NCBI GenBank assembly: GCA_030562195.1
Contig: JAUJPP010000012.1
Span: forward strand, 7,192,001 to 7,256,000
Direction: 5' to 3'
Source of the DNA: Nipponacmea schrenckii
Taxonomy: Eukaryota > Mollusca > Gastropoda > Lottiidae
DNA: 64,000 bases
Shown piece by piece: positions 10,296 through 22,169 of the stretch (positions are counted from its first letter, which is position 1; each line of letters begins with the position of its first letter). The position numbers were made by a program, and so were the translations under genes. Below the pieces are notes generated by a model, which did not search any database, was not told where the DNA came from, and saw nothing but the letters and a program-made list of their open reading frames with translations.

Positions 10296-13155
10296 TGATA
10301 TATGTCACAAGTCTTTTTGTGTAGTTTCTTTGATATATGGCACATAAAATTTCCCCGACACAATCTAATAATTATATTCAAGACAAAAGTTCGAACTGAA
10401 AAGAAGAAAGGACATGCACTAGGAGAGGATTGGAATAAAGTTGAGCCTAGTGAATTTGCCGAAAGATTTCTCCGAAAACAACATTTGAAAACAAATAAAT
10501 ACGTAATAATATGCTATCAAGCTCAATTAAGTCAAATTTATTCTGTTTATTTCTAAATTAAACTTTGATAGCTCGGATCATGACGCATTCCTTTCAATTG
10601 TGTACAGTGCATTTCTTCCGTCACCCGTGCTATCAATAAAACACATGAAAAAATAACAGTAGAATTCAACAAAATATAATTTTCCTCCATAACCATATAG
10701 TAGCCATAACAAAGGCAATACTAATAATTTATAATTTATTTACTAATAAACCCCAGGTTCAGCCGATCTTTCTTCCTTGTATGTGTATATGGATCACACA
10801 ACTACTAAAACATAGTATAATTAAGTCACAATTTAAGTTTTACGATTTCACCGAATTTGCACAAGATCTTCCGATTTCGATCAAGACTGTACGCTGGCTT
10901 TCTCAAAACTAAAAGAGCTTTAAACGATTTTTACGAAACATAAAAAATCCACTTTAGCACAGATAGCAGCTAACAAAGGACTTAATGCCGGAGTACATCC
11001 AGGGTTAAGGTGTGCTAAATGTATGTCAAGTATGTCCTAACCCCATTTGACCTGCCGAAAGATGAAACTGCCAAATTCTGCCAATCTAGGGAAGCCCATT
11101 GGATTGAGACATTAAATACAGCAAGACCTATTGGACTTGATATTCACCATAATGCTGGCATAGCAAAATATATAGACATATATTGAAATAAAACTAATAG
11201 TATTGCATAGTATTTCTGGTCTTACTGAACAATTTGAAAAGGACTGAACCACCAAGTGAATATCTAAAACTTAATGCTAAACCGGAAATGAGATAATTCC
11301 TAATTAGTCAGAATAGCTTATTTCTGGATCGATTTACCTAATTTCTTAAATATTTGTTTTGTAAAAAGATGTGTTTGGTGCATATACAAATTTTAAATAT
11401 TGGGAATTTTTCAAATAAATTTGAACAAAAATTTCCCCACAAATTCAAAATTTCCAACTTTGTTGCAAATTTTCAAATCAATCTAAAGTTTTAGAATATT
11501 GACAAATTGGCCATACAATTAATATAACGTGATTATTTTTTTTTAACACTTCCGGTTTGGCTTTGAGGAATTTTGGTTTTCAAAGTCACGCCTGGTGCCC
11601 CGACTTCCAGTGTTAATTAAAAATGTCGACAAAACGATGTATATTGTCTACTGTGCATTATTACAATCCACGTAGAAGAAAAATCCTAACCAAAAGTGAA
11701 ACATGAGCCGTTATCATAAAAGTCGCACATTTTAGCAAACTTTAATTCATTCGTCAATTTTTATCCGATTTGTATGATTCAAAGCCTTTTACCTTATCTA
11801 ACATACGGTGGCTGTTATACGCCACATAATTTAAAATATGCTTTTTATTTATGTGGTAGTGATTTTGACTTTTGTATTATAAACTTGACTTTTCACCTGG
11901 GTGAAAATACTTTCCACCTGGGTGAAAAGTCCAGACTTAAACATCAAATTTTTCGACTTTTCACCGAGGTGAAAATACTTTCCACCTGGGTGAAAAGTCC
12001 AGACTTAAACATCACATTTTTCGACTTTTCACCTAGGTGAAAATACTTTCCACCTGGGTGAAAAGTCTCGCTTTAAACATCAAATTTTTCGAAAAGTCAC
12101 CCAGGTGAAAAATCAAGTTTAAAATACAAAAGTCAAAATCACTACCACATAAAAAAAATGCATATTGTAAATTTGGTGGCGTATACCAGCCACCGTATCT
12201 AACAGTTGTTGGGACAGAATTTTGAATTTCGAATTAAAATTATATTTGGCCACGTTTGAATTTTTTGAAAATTTTAAAGTCTCTATCCCTTGACATTGCT
12301 CTTCAATGAACTTTTTAAAAAAAAAATATCCCCTGATTATTCGAATCCACCTACCTAAATTACAGATTGGAATTTTATTTTGTCTACGTTATATGGAAAT
12401 CTCTATTAAAATATTTTAAATATCTACGTTGAAGATTTTGTTTTTCGAGGAGGGTATTTTTCAAGTGAGGATATATAATATTTAAGACATGTTATTTCAA
12501 AGTAAAGTTTTTCGTTATATGAAAGAGTAACGTGGGCTGAAAGCCATTGGTACTCAATAAACTATATATTAAGATTGTCCCGCGGAGTTGCTATTGCAAA
12601 CTAAAAACATCCAGAGTAAAATAGTAAGGGAAAAAGTGGCGTCAAAATTTGATAAAACATTTCTGAAAGAACGGTAACAAAATACGGAAAACATAATATA
12701 AACATACAGAACAAATCCACACTGAATCACAATGAATGAAGGAGAACTTTCTCAGATTATACTCCATCTGAAAAGTCGAATTTTTAACTCGAAAAAAGTT
12801 ATTGACAGCCCAAATAAGCTTTTTTTCATCTGACTACAACAATATATTGACTACTCGACTCGTTTATGTAAAAGTAAAAAAATCTAATAGCACTTTACTT
12901 TCTAATTTACCCTTTTATACACATGCGCGAACATTTGTTAATTCGTTACAACAGTTATCAAAAACATTTTTAAAGAGTTTTGGGCACATATGTTCCCGGG
13001 AAGCAAATTTGAATTTAATGAAAAGGATAAATAATAACTCCATGATTAACAACTTGACTAATGCCGACCCTGAAACGTGATGTTAACTTTAGTGCATGCC
13101 TCCATAGGATTAGCGTGTGAAGATTTGAATGAGTACCTGCCAAGACAAAGTAAAG
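10296..13155. other. Region between B and C
   Basis: No gene is supported. The notable content is the MITE at 11804-12196. The rest is AT-rich. Open frames at 10302-10556, 12802-13080 and 13077-13289 have no splice, signal or motif support. Confidence 0.5.
11804..12196. mobile_element. Non-autonomous DNA transposon (hAT-like MITE), 393 bp
   Basis: The ends are long imperfect inverted repeats of about 100 bp: the left starts TACGGTGGCTGTTATACGCC and the right ends GGCGTATACCAGCCACCGT. The element is flanked by a perfect 8-bp direct repeat ATCTAACA (11796-11803 and 12197-12204), the usual target-site length for hAT transposases. The interior holds about three tandem units of 67-69 bp starting near 11887, 11954 and 12023, each with two palindromes of the type TTTCACCTGGGTGAAA. 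It has no transposase frame. An end-like piece occurs near 56850. Confidence 0.85.
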
Positions 13156-13163
13156 GTATATAT
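13156..13163 (+). promoter_or_regulatory. Possible TATA box of gene C
   Basis: GTATATAT, 189 bp before the C start codon, farther away than in the other genes. No better match is nearer. Confidence 0.25.
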
Positions 13164-13344
13164 CAGACGCCCATACCACGCCCTACACGATTATTCCCAC
13201 ATCTTTCTATTAAACCCGAGTCACAATTCACAAGTTACACGAGTACTACTTTAAGCTTGTGTCGAGAAGTTCGTTATTTTTTGGTGTAGGTAGAAATTTA
13301 TGTTTTGGCTACAATAGCATTGCATAGGAAGCACACGAGGAATC

Positions 13345-14196
13345 ATGACACGCTTTTTAGTAAGTATAATTTATTTAATCAATAAATTATATGTTTGCAT
13401 TTTTAGAAGGTCTATGAAATTACCCAGTATGTAAATTAGATAAATTAGATGAAATGCATCTATTGTAAACAAAATCGTCAGGTTTCAGAGTTTGAACCAT
13501 TATTTTCCACATTCACTATATTACATTTATGTTGCAATAAACTGTACAAGATCTCCCAGTGAGTTGTTTAAGATTAACAAAGAGGTCATGACCATATATT
13601 ACTCATTATTTCAGGTATTAGTATGTATGTTACTGTTGGTGTTGGAAACAGCTTCCTATCCATTAAGCAGACGTAAGAGGCAGTATGATTATTGTAGTAA
13701 TTACTATCAACAAAGAGAGCAACAATACGAAGAGGAGTATCAACAAGAAATAGAAAGAGAGCAACAAGAAGAACAACAATATGAATACGAACTTCAACAA
13801 GAAGAACAACAATATGAATACGAAATGGAACAAGAAATGCAGCAGTATGAACAGCAAATGCAGGACGAAGAACAGCAGTACGAACAAGCATATGAACAGG
13901 AAATGCAACAAGAATACGAACAAGAGCAACAGTATGAACAACAATATGAGGAAGAGAGGCAGCAAGAAGAACAACAGGCTTATGAATATGAAATGCAACA
14001 GGAAGAACAAGCATACGAACAAGAAATGCAAGCCGAGGAACAGGCGTATGAACAAGAAATGCAGGCAGAAGAGCAGGCCATGGAAGAACAAGCTTACGAA
14101 CAAGAAATGCAGGCAGAAGAACAAGCTTACGAACAAGAAATGCAAGCAGAGGAAGAGGCCAGAGAGGAAGCTGCTGATGAAGCTGATGCACAGTGA
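13345..14196 (+). CDS. Gene C: secreted Glu/Gln/Tyr-rich protein, 198 aa
   Basis: Exons are 13345..13359 (MTRFL, donor GTAAGT) and 13615..14196 (acceptor ATTTCAG, phase 0). The signal peptide runs through VLVCMLLLVLETAS. RRKR at 24-27 is followed by Gln28 and the mature start QYDYCSNYYQQREQQ. The rest is a long run of Glu, Gln, Tyr and Met in units such as YEQEMQAEEQA, with almost no other residues. This is a highly acidic, probably helical or coiled-coil rod, with a single Cys near the start. It ends EAADEADAQ. AATAAA lies at 14322-14327. Gene E shares the YEQE/QQEY style in its first half. The function is unknown. Confidence 0.88.
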
Positions 14197-14329
14197 ACCT
14201 TATAATATACTTCTGACTGGTTTACTTTAAGCGATGTTTTGTTTTTTAAACTATTAAAAGTTTCACACGATAGTTAAGATATTTGAGGGATGGAAAGTCT
14301 CGTATGCTCTCAAACTTGAATAATAAAGC

Positions 14330-17300
14330 ATCAATTTTTATACCAGATAACAGGAGGGAAATCATGATCACCATATTGATCGTGCTACAAATGTTAAAAA
14401 ACGGCCATATTTCGAAAGTTTGCATTAGAACGTCCAATTGCAAAGTGAAAATTATCACATTGTGACACTCACATTTTAAAAATATAGTTAAAACGAAAAA
14501 TGAAATATGTCGCAATCAATTTCATCGCGATATGCTGTTATTATCAGTTCAAATACATGTACACATACAAATCGAATCAATCTGTATAGGCAAAACCGCA
14601 TGTTAATTGTCTGAATGTTTCTTAAACTCCGTAGTATCAAACAAGGTAACATTATCCTTTTCGCAAATCTATTTTCTGTCCAACTGTTTTAAACTTCATT
14701 GTATGCTTTTATATATAATTTGATTGTTTAGTTGATAACCTCCCTTGAATAAATATTTTCTTGTTCAACAAACTAATATAGGCTTTTTCGTCAGATTAGT
14801 GGTGTTCTTCGCAAGGTAGCACCTCTCTCTTTACTCTTTGTTTCTAAGGTGAAAGATAGCTACTTTTAACTTTTACTCCAATTGTATCAACATTATTATC
14901 TAAGTAACGATCTCAAATAATTCGACTCTTATTCACAGGCTTCATTTGGTTCGAAAACATGATTTACTGGTGAAACAATAGGGTTGATTGATCTAATGGC
15001 GTTGGTCGATCTATGACATTTGCAGCAACGAAATCAATGTCAGTGATGATTTCATTGTTCAAGGGGAAAATTCCGGCTTTCTTAAAATCAATGCAGATAT
15101 TAGTTTATTAGTTTTCTTCAATAAACGATTCCCGGGTTGTTCTCGCCGCCATGTTTCGTGGGTAGCAAACTCGACCTTGACCTTAGTCAAACGCCATTGT
15201 AATGTATGGTCAGCAAGTCATCCGTCTTCGTTTCGTCCGCTATTATTCATTTAATAAACTGTTTGAAACGAGTACGATCTCACACATTGTATATAAGATA
15301 TATAATATTATTTTTAGCATAAATTTAAACCTTTGCGTCCCGTGTGGGTTCCTAGAAATATATAAAACAAATCATTTCGCTGGTAATTTCATGGATCACA
15401 TGAATCAAGAATTAATAGATAAAAGTAAGCAGATAAAATTTAAGATTCTTCAATGAAAACATCACGATATTTCATCAGAAAATGCCTTTAGATCTTTGCA
15501 AATAGCGTTCAGACGGCAGAGAATTGCGTGAAGTAGTGAAATATCATATATTTTTTTTATATTGCTCGTAACCTGAAAGGAATAATCCAATTCATTTATT
15601 GACAAGGGCTCAGATCTAGAAGGTCTACGATTCTAAAATTGTTTCCATGGACATATAAGGAAAGTTGGTATGCTCTAAGCAGAGACTGTGGTACAACATG
15701 TACTTTCAACCGTTGTTAACGATCCAAACTGTTCCAGCCACGATTTTACAAGGTTTCCGGGTTGTAACGATTCCGGTTTCATCAATATTTCAGATATTAA
15801 AGGCACCAAATTTATATTTATCCGTAAGTCCACCTTGTATGTGGGAGAACTCCACCACATTTGATTTTTTTCAACAACTGGGTCGTGCTATGCCACACAG
15901 CCCACCGTGATAGTATTTGTCTATTTTTGATCACTGTCTTGAATGAGGCTAGCCGTCTGGATAATCAACGCTAATCCTGACGTGATACATTATTGTAGTA
16001 CAAAACACCAAGAAAAACATGCGTTCGCTTTGGCGAAGAAATGAGAAATAAATGTTCTTTTTGTTGTTGTAGTCAAGAAGAGAAAAACGTTTAGATTTTT
16101 TACCATCCCTTTCTGTTAGCGACATCATCTGGTTCTGAATCAAAGAATTTGAGGGACTGTCCACTATTACAAGTTTTCCCTTTGTTGTCGTCATTATTGT
16201 TGAATCTCGATCTAAATTCCATGGCAATAATTTGAATAATAATGTAAAAAATCTTTGAAAGTCTCAAGTCTCAAGTTGGATTTAACCAAACCAATTTGCT
16301 ACGTAATGTGCAATTTATAAGTCAGTTTCATTGCCAATCCAATTTATCATTGAATGCAACTCACATATTTCTTAAGTAATATTATATTATATGCGAATCA
16401 AAATATGCGTTATGACAAAATGGTCGGTTTCCAATATAATTTCGAGCTAGTTTGAATGCCAATGGGGCAACTTGGCCCTGAGACCTACATGCATCATCTA
16501 TATTAGACCAACTAAACTCAAGGGGACTTATAATCTTTAAATGTATAACAAATCACGCGATTCCATCGAAAAGGACGTTGCCACCCACCCAAAAAAGTAT
16601 GGTACGCTTAAAGTTTTCACAAAAACAAGGGAAAAAAAGGAACTTACAAAGGTAGATTTTGCACTATGAAAAGAAAGTTTTCTTGAAACCCCGCCATTTA
16701 TTGCGTAATTGAGTCGATAAGGTGGTCTGACGCTGCGAAGACGGTGACGTAAATGCCCTTAGATTCCGAAAAATGAGGGGGTGCCAACTTGTACCTTGGG
16801 CCACTTAACTAGTCTCCACTAGGTTGTGATTAAATTTTTTCCATGTTTACTAGTCGACTTGTTTTTTATGAAAAGATTTGAATGAAAAACCATGCTTATA
16901 ATCTAGTATTTATGACGAGGCTCTGTGATCCACAGGCTAGACTACAGACATACCGTACAGTTTTATACGACCGGCAACGAAAACCTCGGCTGTCGACAAA
17001 GATATTAGATCACTTAACAAACCGTGTCCCTCCAAGGTAGCGGGTTTTGATCAACCACTACTAAGAATCACACAGCTGTCCGCACCAAATCATTTTCACT
17101 ACCAGCAGTCGATCGCATGTTTTCCTATGTCTTGTCTTGGGGACTGCCACTCCAAAACGTATTGCCCAAAACTGTCGTTACCAGGTTCTACAAAAGTACC
17201 AATGAAACCAACACTAACCATGTCCGTACTGACATGGATATAGGTCCATATTCATCTACATGCTATCCGGCATTTGTCAACCTCTCTCCCTTTACTTATA

Positions 17301-18175
17301 TAGGCGAATATACCAAGTGAATATAGTAGATTACAGTCAGTACCGAATGCAGACATTTCAGCACCACCCAAAGTAGTAGGCTACCAATCTCTTTATCAGA
17401 ACTGAACCTTGACCAAGGAATCCACCTGCCTGCTATTTGGAAAGATAGATGTTCGTTTAAACTTATTAACATCACTATAAGTAATATTTATTTGTGATAA
17501 AACTAAAGAGTCGTATACCATAAAATTTGTGTCCCGTTATTTAATGTGATCTCATGTGACCCCACATGTCGCTCTAGGTTTAAGGAGTCAATTATATCTG
17601 AAAAGCACTATTTTATAAGTTTATCAGGAATATGTACAAATAAAGAAGCCTTTAACATGTGAAACCCCGAATTTTACCCAATGCCATGTAAAAGGTGTTC
17701 CAAACAATATGGAGGAGAAAGTCCTGGGTCTTTGCATTTGAGAGAATCCTTCACTTTCCCGAAATTCAGATTTCAGTTAGGAGCTTCAAGCTTGATCTTT
17801 TATCTTTTATCTTACGTTTTCAAAAGTTTCTGTGATATCTCCATATTAAGCACGTAAGTGTTCAAAGAGATTGAATGCAAACTCTAGCACGCTTATCTGA
17901 TTTAAGGTAACAACAACAACAGTCATATATTTAGTTTCAACAAACCGGATCAAAATGCAGGTTTTATCATATTTACATATCTGATGATTCAAATTTTTTG
18001 TGATCTGACTGACGTAAGTTTCTTTTCAACTGTGTTAAGGAAATTAAGGGCGTTGACGAATAGAAGGTATCATGCTAACCAGTAGTACCCAGTACTAAAA
18101 ACAGTGTTTAAAACAGAAGAAATCTTAGATAAAGAGTATGTCACGTAGTAAGAAAAACAATTTTAAAAATTTTGA
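14330..18175. other. Region between C and D
   Basis: No confident gene is seen. A weak candidate first exon lies on the minus strand at 16104..16222: a start in GCCATGG context, the peptide MEFRSRFNNNDDNKGKTCNS and on, and a GTAAAA donor. No following exon was identified, so I do not call it. The remainder shows no motif I recognise. Confidence 0.4.
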
Positions 18176-18177
18176 AG

Positions 18178-18184
18178 TATAAAT
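18178..18184 (+). promoter_or_regulatory. TATA box of gene D
   Basis: TATAAAT, 60 bp before the gene D start codon. Confidence 0.65.
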
Positions 18185-18237
18185 TACATGAGCTTTCATT
18201 GTTACGTATAGAGGATATGGAAAGCCAGACTACAACC

Positions 18238-19186
18238 ATGAAGAAACATTTATTGGTAGGTAGTGGATTATTTTTTTTATACGCCCACGTGTATATGTGG
18301 ACGTATATTGGTCCGTAAGCATTGAAATTTATAAGATGGTAGTCAAGTTCGAATTTGACGATTTTTCCATAAACAGTTCTTGAAGTATTGCCCTTGACTT
18401 ACCACAATGGCGTCAAAATTATTTTTGGAATTTAGAAGACAGCGGTCACGTTGATCATGTTCAAATTTGACGATTTATGCGAAGGGTTTGTTTGTATATT
18501 TGGATGCTATAAATAAAAGGAAAAAATGATTTAACAATACTGATGTTACGTATGTTACTTTGCCTGGCAAGCTATCTTTATCAACAAGATAAAGCATCCT
18601 AAATATTTTTTTCACCATTGCACTGCTTTATTTTCATGCAAAAGATCCTTAATTATGCAATTAGATAATAACGGGCCTCAATAGGTTACAACGATGTAAA
18701 TATCTGGACCTTATTAACATTTACGCATATAGTTATTGTCAATAAAACAGGTAATAAAGGAACCTGTCTTTTCGGACCTTCTAGCGAATAGCCAATTTGC
18801 TTATTTTAGCTTGCAACTTCTAATAAAAAAACTGTATGGTTGCGCGGAAAGGATTATAAGAAGCTTTTCCATATACATTGATTATCTCGTTTAATCTAAG
18901 TTCTTTGTTTCAGATAGTAACATGCTTGTATATATTGATAATACTAGCACAAGTAGCTTCTTACGATTATCAGTCTGAACAAGATAATTCACAGAAACAA
19001 GCTCAGGAGGAACAAGAAAAAGAGCAGCAAGCTCAAGAAGAACAACAATCTCAACAGGAAGAGCAAGCTCAAGAAGAAAAACAATCTCAACAGGAAGAGC
19101 AAGCCCAGGAAGAAGAACAATCTCAAAAGGAAGAGCAAGCTCAGCAAGAAGAACAAGATCAACAGAATGACAAAAGTGGATATTAA
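18238..19186 (+). CDS. Gene D: secreted Gln/Glu-repeat protein, 96 aa
   Basis: Exons are 18238..18255 (MKKHLL, donor GTAGGT) and 18914..19186 (acceptor TTTGTTTCAG, phase 0). The signal peptide (IVTCLYILIILAQVAS) is followed directly by YDYQSEQDNSQKQAQEEQEK. Repeats of about ten residues follow, of the type QSQQEEQAQEE, ending QNDKSGY. Unlike its neighbours it has no dibasic processing site, so the mature chain would start right after signal cleavage. It is acidic, Gln/Glu-rich and Cys-free after the signal. The 658-bp intron holds an ACGCCCAC-type repeat. AATAAA lies at 19373-19378. The function is unknown. Confidence 0.85.
18278..18575 (+). repeat. Dispersed ACGCCCAC-type repeat, copy 3, in the intron of gene D
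   Basis: It starts ATACGCCCACGTGTATATGT, followed by GGACGTATATTGGTCCGT, and ends with TTTGCCTGGCAAGCTATCTT, matching copy 1. One internal unit contains AAGATGGTAGTCAAGTTCGA. Confidence 0.6.
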
Positions 19187-20009
19187 GGATGTATAGTACA
19201 CAATACAATATGGACAACTTGATTAACCGATTATGTTTGGACCTGTTAAACCATCATGAACCCAATATAAAACCTCTATAAATTGCCTATCAATAACCTG
19301 ACTGTTACTGGAAGATAAAACATTTAATCAAAATCAGTTTCTGAAAATACAATTGTTCAATTGTTATTAAATAATAAATGCTGAAAATCTTCTTGAAAAC
19401 ATAATTATTGCCCAAAATAAACTTAAATTTAAAAAATAACTGTTCTCTTCTGCTGAACGTGGTCAACGATGAATTTTTAGACGCTCATATTCCTTGTAGC
19501 CACATTAGAGGCTAAATTTGTTATCCGATGAAACTTAGTATGCATGTATACGTTGATGAGATCTAGGTCAAGTTCGATCTTAAAATAACTATACATGAAT
19601 GGTTTTGCTTTAAGAAACAAAAGATCTTACTGAAATTTAGTATCCCTGATTATAATGATAATACATGTATATTGATTGGTACGAATCGTATGAATGGTTT
19701 GGTAATCAGTGTCCCTTACTAATATCAATAAGTTATAAGAGAATATGTTTATTTGGGTGTGACTTTCAGTTATAATGGACATTTTAATAAGCATTTGAAC
19801 ATAGTTACCTCCCATTTAAAACTCAATTGCAACTAGGCAATAGTACCTACCCTCTACTTATATGGTAAAGAAATCGTTTATACTAGCAAGTTGAATGTTT
19901 TATGGGGAAATAGGTACGTATCCACTTATGGTACAAATATAACTAATAGAGCCAACCTTTGAAAGAATTACATGATCGTGATATTGGATAAGTAAAATAT
20001 AATAATTTT

Positions 20010-20100
20010 TTTATGCGCCCACATGAATATGTGGACTGTGTCCCTCGGTCCGTTCGTCAGCAATTGTTTTGGGTACAATATATGCTACAATTTGTATTTT
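20010..20100 (+). repeat. Dispersed ACGCCCAC-type repeat, copy 4 (head only)
   Basis: TGCGCCCACATGAATATGTG, then GTCCCTCGGTCCGTTCGTC, matches the head of the other copies. It is cut short next to the LINE remnant. Confidence 0.45.
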
Positions 20101-21180
20101 TTCAAATTTATTAGTTAATTCGACAGTGCACCCATCCCAGATAATGTCGCAGTAGTCAAAATGAGGAAAAATAAAGGAGGTATAATTATTGTTTGAAGTG
20201 ATTTTCTATTTAGTCGATATTTCAAAGATCTAAGAGCCTTCCAGTTTTTGATAAAATCGTAGCAATGTGTATCCCACTGTGTATCCAAAGTTTGATTGAA
20301 ATGTTAACCGCAATTGCTTATGGACAGAAACTTTTTGAATTGGAATATTGTCTAGATTTAGATTCGGTAAGATCGGATTCTGTTTAGTATAAAGTGCAAG
20401 TGATTCGGTTTTGAGCGGATTGAAGGAAAAGCCCAATTATTTAATGTTTCCAAGTCTTAGTTTTTCTGCGCAAGCATTCGGGTCGATATTTAGGTATAAG
20501 CTAGTATCATCAGCAAAAGGTCCAGCTGTGATTGAGATAATGAAATATCCGTTCCGGCAGTCCGCTTTGTCATTCGAAGTAACAGCTGATATACCATTGT
20601 TGATCAGTGGAGGGATCCCACCTTTTGGATAGTTTCTATTATTCACATATGAAATCTGAGTCAGAATTCGATCTGACAGCTCTTCGATGGATTTTATTTT
20701 TTCTTCTGCTCATGTTTCTGATCGTTTTGTCCAAGCGGGGTCTTATTGTTACAATTTTATTAGGTATATTTTTTTTTCGATTCTTACTAATTCAGATGTG
20801 AATAAAGTAGCAGAGTTATCAATATTTCTGATGTCAACAATGGCGTCGCAGTTGGTACTACTTATATCTCATCATAAGTTGTCGTAATCGAAATTGTAAA
20901 ATTGTAAAAGTCCGTTTCAAAGATTTTACTTTTGAAGATTTGTAAGAAAGACAACAATACACAGGATAATGATCGCTACATGACGAAGCCAAACAGCCCG
21001 ATTAAAAAACAAGACAGTTAGTTAAAATTAGATCAAGAAGTTTTCTAGTATTATTAGAGTCAATTCAGAGATCAGAGATAAGTTGTTGGACTATTAGTTA
21101 AGAGGCTACTGTGCTAATCACACTAAGCCTGTACATTTACAATTAAACCATTGTAAATTTACATTCTTCAACAAATACCA
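20060..21180 (-). mobile_element. LINE remnant with endonuclease and reverse-transcriptase pieces
   Basis: Read on the minus strand in order: RKLLDLILTN and SDHYPVY-like pieces of the endonuclease (about 21100-20940), then PFADDTSLYLNIDPNACAEK with the FADD catalytic motif (near 20500), then GFSFNPLKTESLALYTKQN, and FIFPHFDYCDIIWDGCT of the thumb region (near 20140). Stops and frame shifts break it. The order and motifs are those of a non-LTR element. Confidence 0.7.
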
Positions 21181-21261
21181 TCGACAATGCACATTTGCGT
21201 AAGAGTATAGAAATCATAATCACGAATTAATCATAACCGAACCAGTCAGTATCCATGTAGA

Positions 21262-21292
<31 letters not shown>

Positions 21293-21728
21293 GAATTTTT
21301 ATTTCATAAGCATCACAATAACATACAAAGAAATGGCATAAATTACATACATCATTTGTAAACATAAAATTCCATATATATGTATATTAGGGTAATAGTG
21401 GAAAGAAGAAAAAAAGAGGGAAATGGAAGTAAGTGATCGGTATAGGAAAGATGAAAGGATAGATGCATGTCACACCGTCTTATACTTCATAAATCATTTA
21501 ATTAAGTATTTTTAGTGTTATGTTTTAATTCAAGCAAAATTTCAAATAAAAAGTCCCAATTGTCATTTAAAATGTCATTATTCTTTTTCATTTGGAGATA
21601 CTGTTCTACTGTAATATTATCGTGGAGATAGTTTATTAAAGCTGTGAAATTTGGTTTTAGTTGATATTCTCTTATGGTAACATGTATACATGAATATGCA
21701 TCAGAAGAACTTTGCACCACTGGTAGTA
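21262..21728 (-). pseudogene. Retrocopy of an mRNA with poly(A) tail, source gene not recognised
   Basis: On the minus strand an open frame (QLKPNFTALINYLHDNITVE and on, to ELKHNTKNT, stop near 21502) is followed by about 200 bp of non-coding sequence, an AATAAA signal (plus-strand TTTATT at 21298-21303), 13 bp, and a 23-base A tract (T at 21262-21284 on plus). This is the layout of a reverse-transcribed mRNA. The coding part shares KPNFTALINY with an inverted copy at 22138-22169. It may instead be part of an unidentified retroelement. Confidence 0.5.
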
Positions 21729-22169
21729 AAAAAAAAAAAAAAAAAAAAAGATGGCCGCCATGGGGGCTGCCATGTTTGTTTACAGCTAGGTCGCAGTCAA
21801 TCAAGGTAGTCTCGAAGTGAATATTCTGGAATTCTTAAAATAAATTACATTTCTTTCACACACAATAAAATAGATGTTTTGTACCCTATTTAAACACCTT
21901 ACGTTTAATCTTAATTTTTCCTGAATGTTCTAAGCGGGATTTCCATAAACAAGTTTATCTCATATAAGAGTTGTCTTGCCGTCAAAATTGCGCTGACAGG
22001 GCGTTTTGTGACGTCACACGCTATTCATGACATCAAAATTTATCAATGAATGACATTATTTTGCGTATTCATTGTCATTATTATCAAAAGCCCTAGTCTG
22101 CGCTCTCATTCAAGGCCATGCCTTATTCATATTAAATTAAAACCAAATTTCACAGCTTTAATAAACTAT
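21628..22169. repeat. Inverted repeat with 32-bp arms and about 480-bp spacer
   Basis: Plus-strand 22138-22169 is the reverse complement of 21628-21659, perfect over 32 bp. Both arms encode KPNFTALINY outward from the centre, but what follows differs in the two arms: LHDNITVEQYLQMKK on the left, KHVDNLNDCPSKCILLKLES on the right. The right-hand frame runs to a stop at 22334. Confidence 0.6.

Noticed and set aside
11881..12110. CRISPR array, because of regularly spaced palindromic repeats
   Set aside because: The repeats lie inside a transposon with inverted ends and target duplications, the spacers are not unique, and the genome is eukaryotic.
15949..16227. Minus-strand 92-residue open frame as a gene
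   Set aside because: An overlapping frame with a better start context and a donor competes with it, no further exon was found, and neither has recognisable homology.
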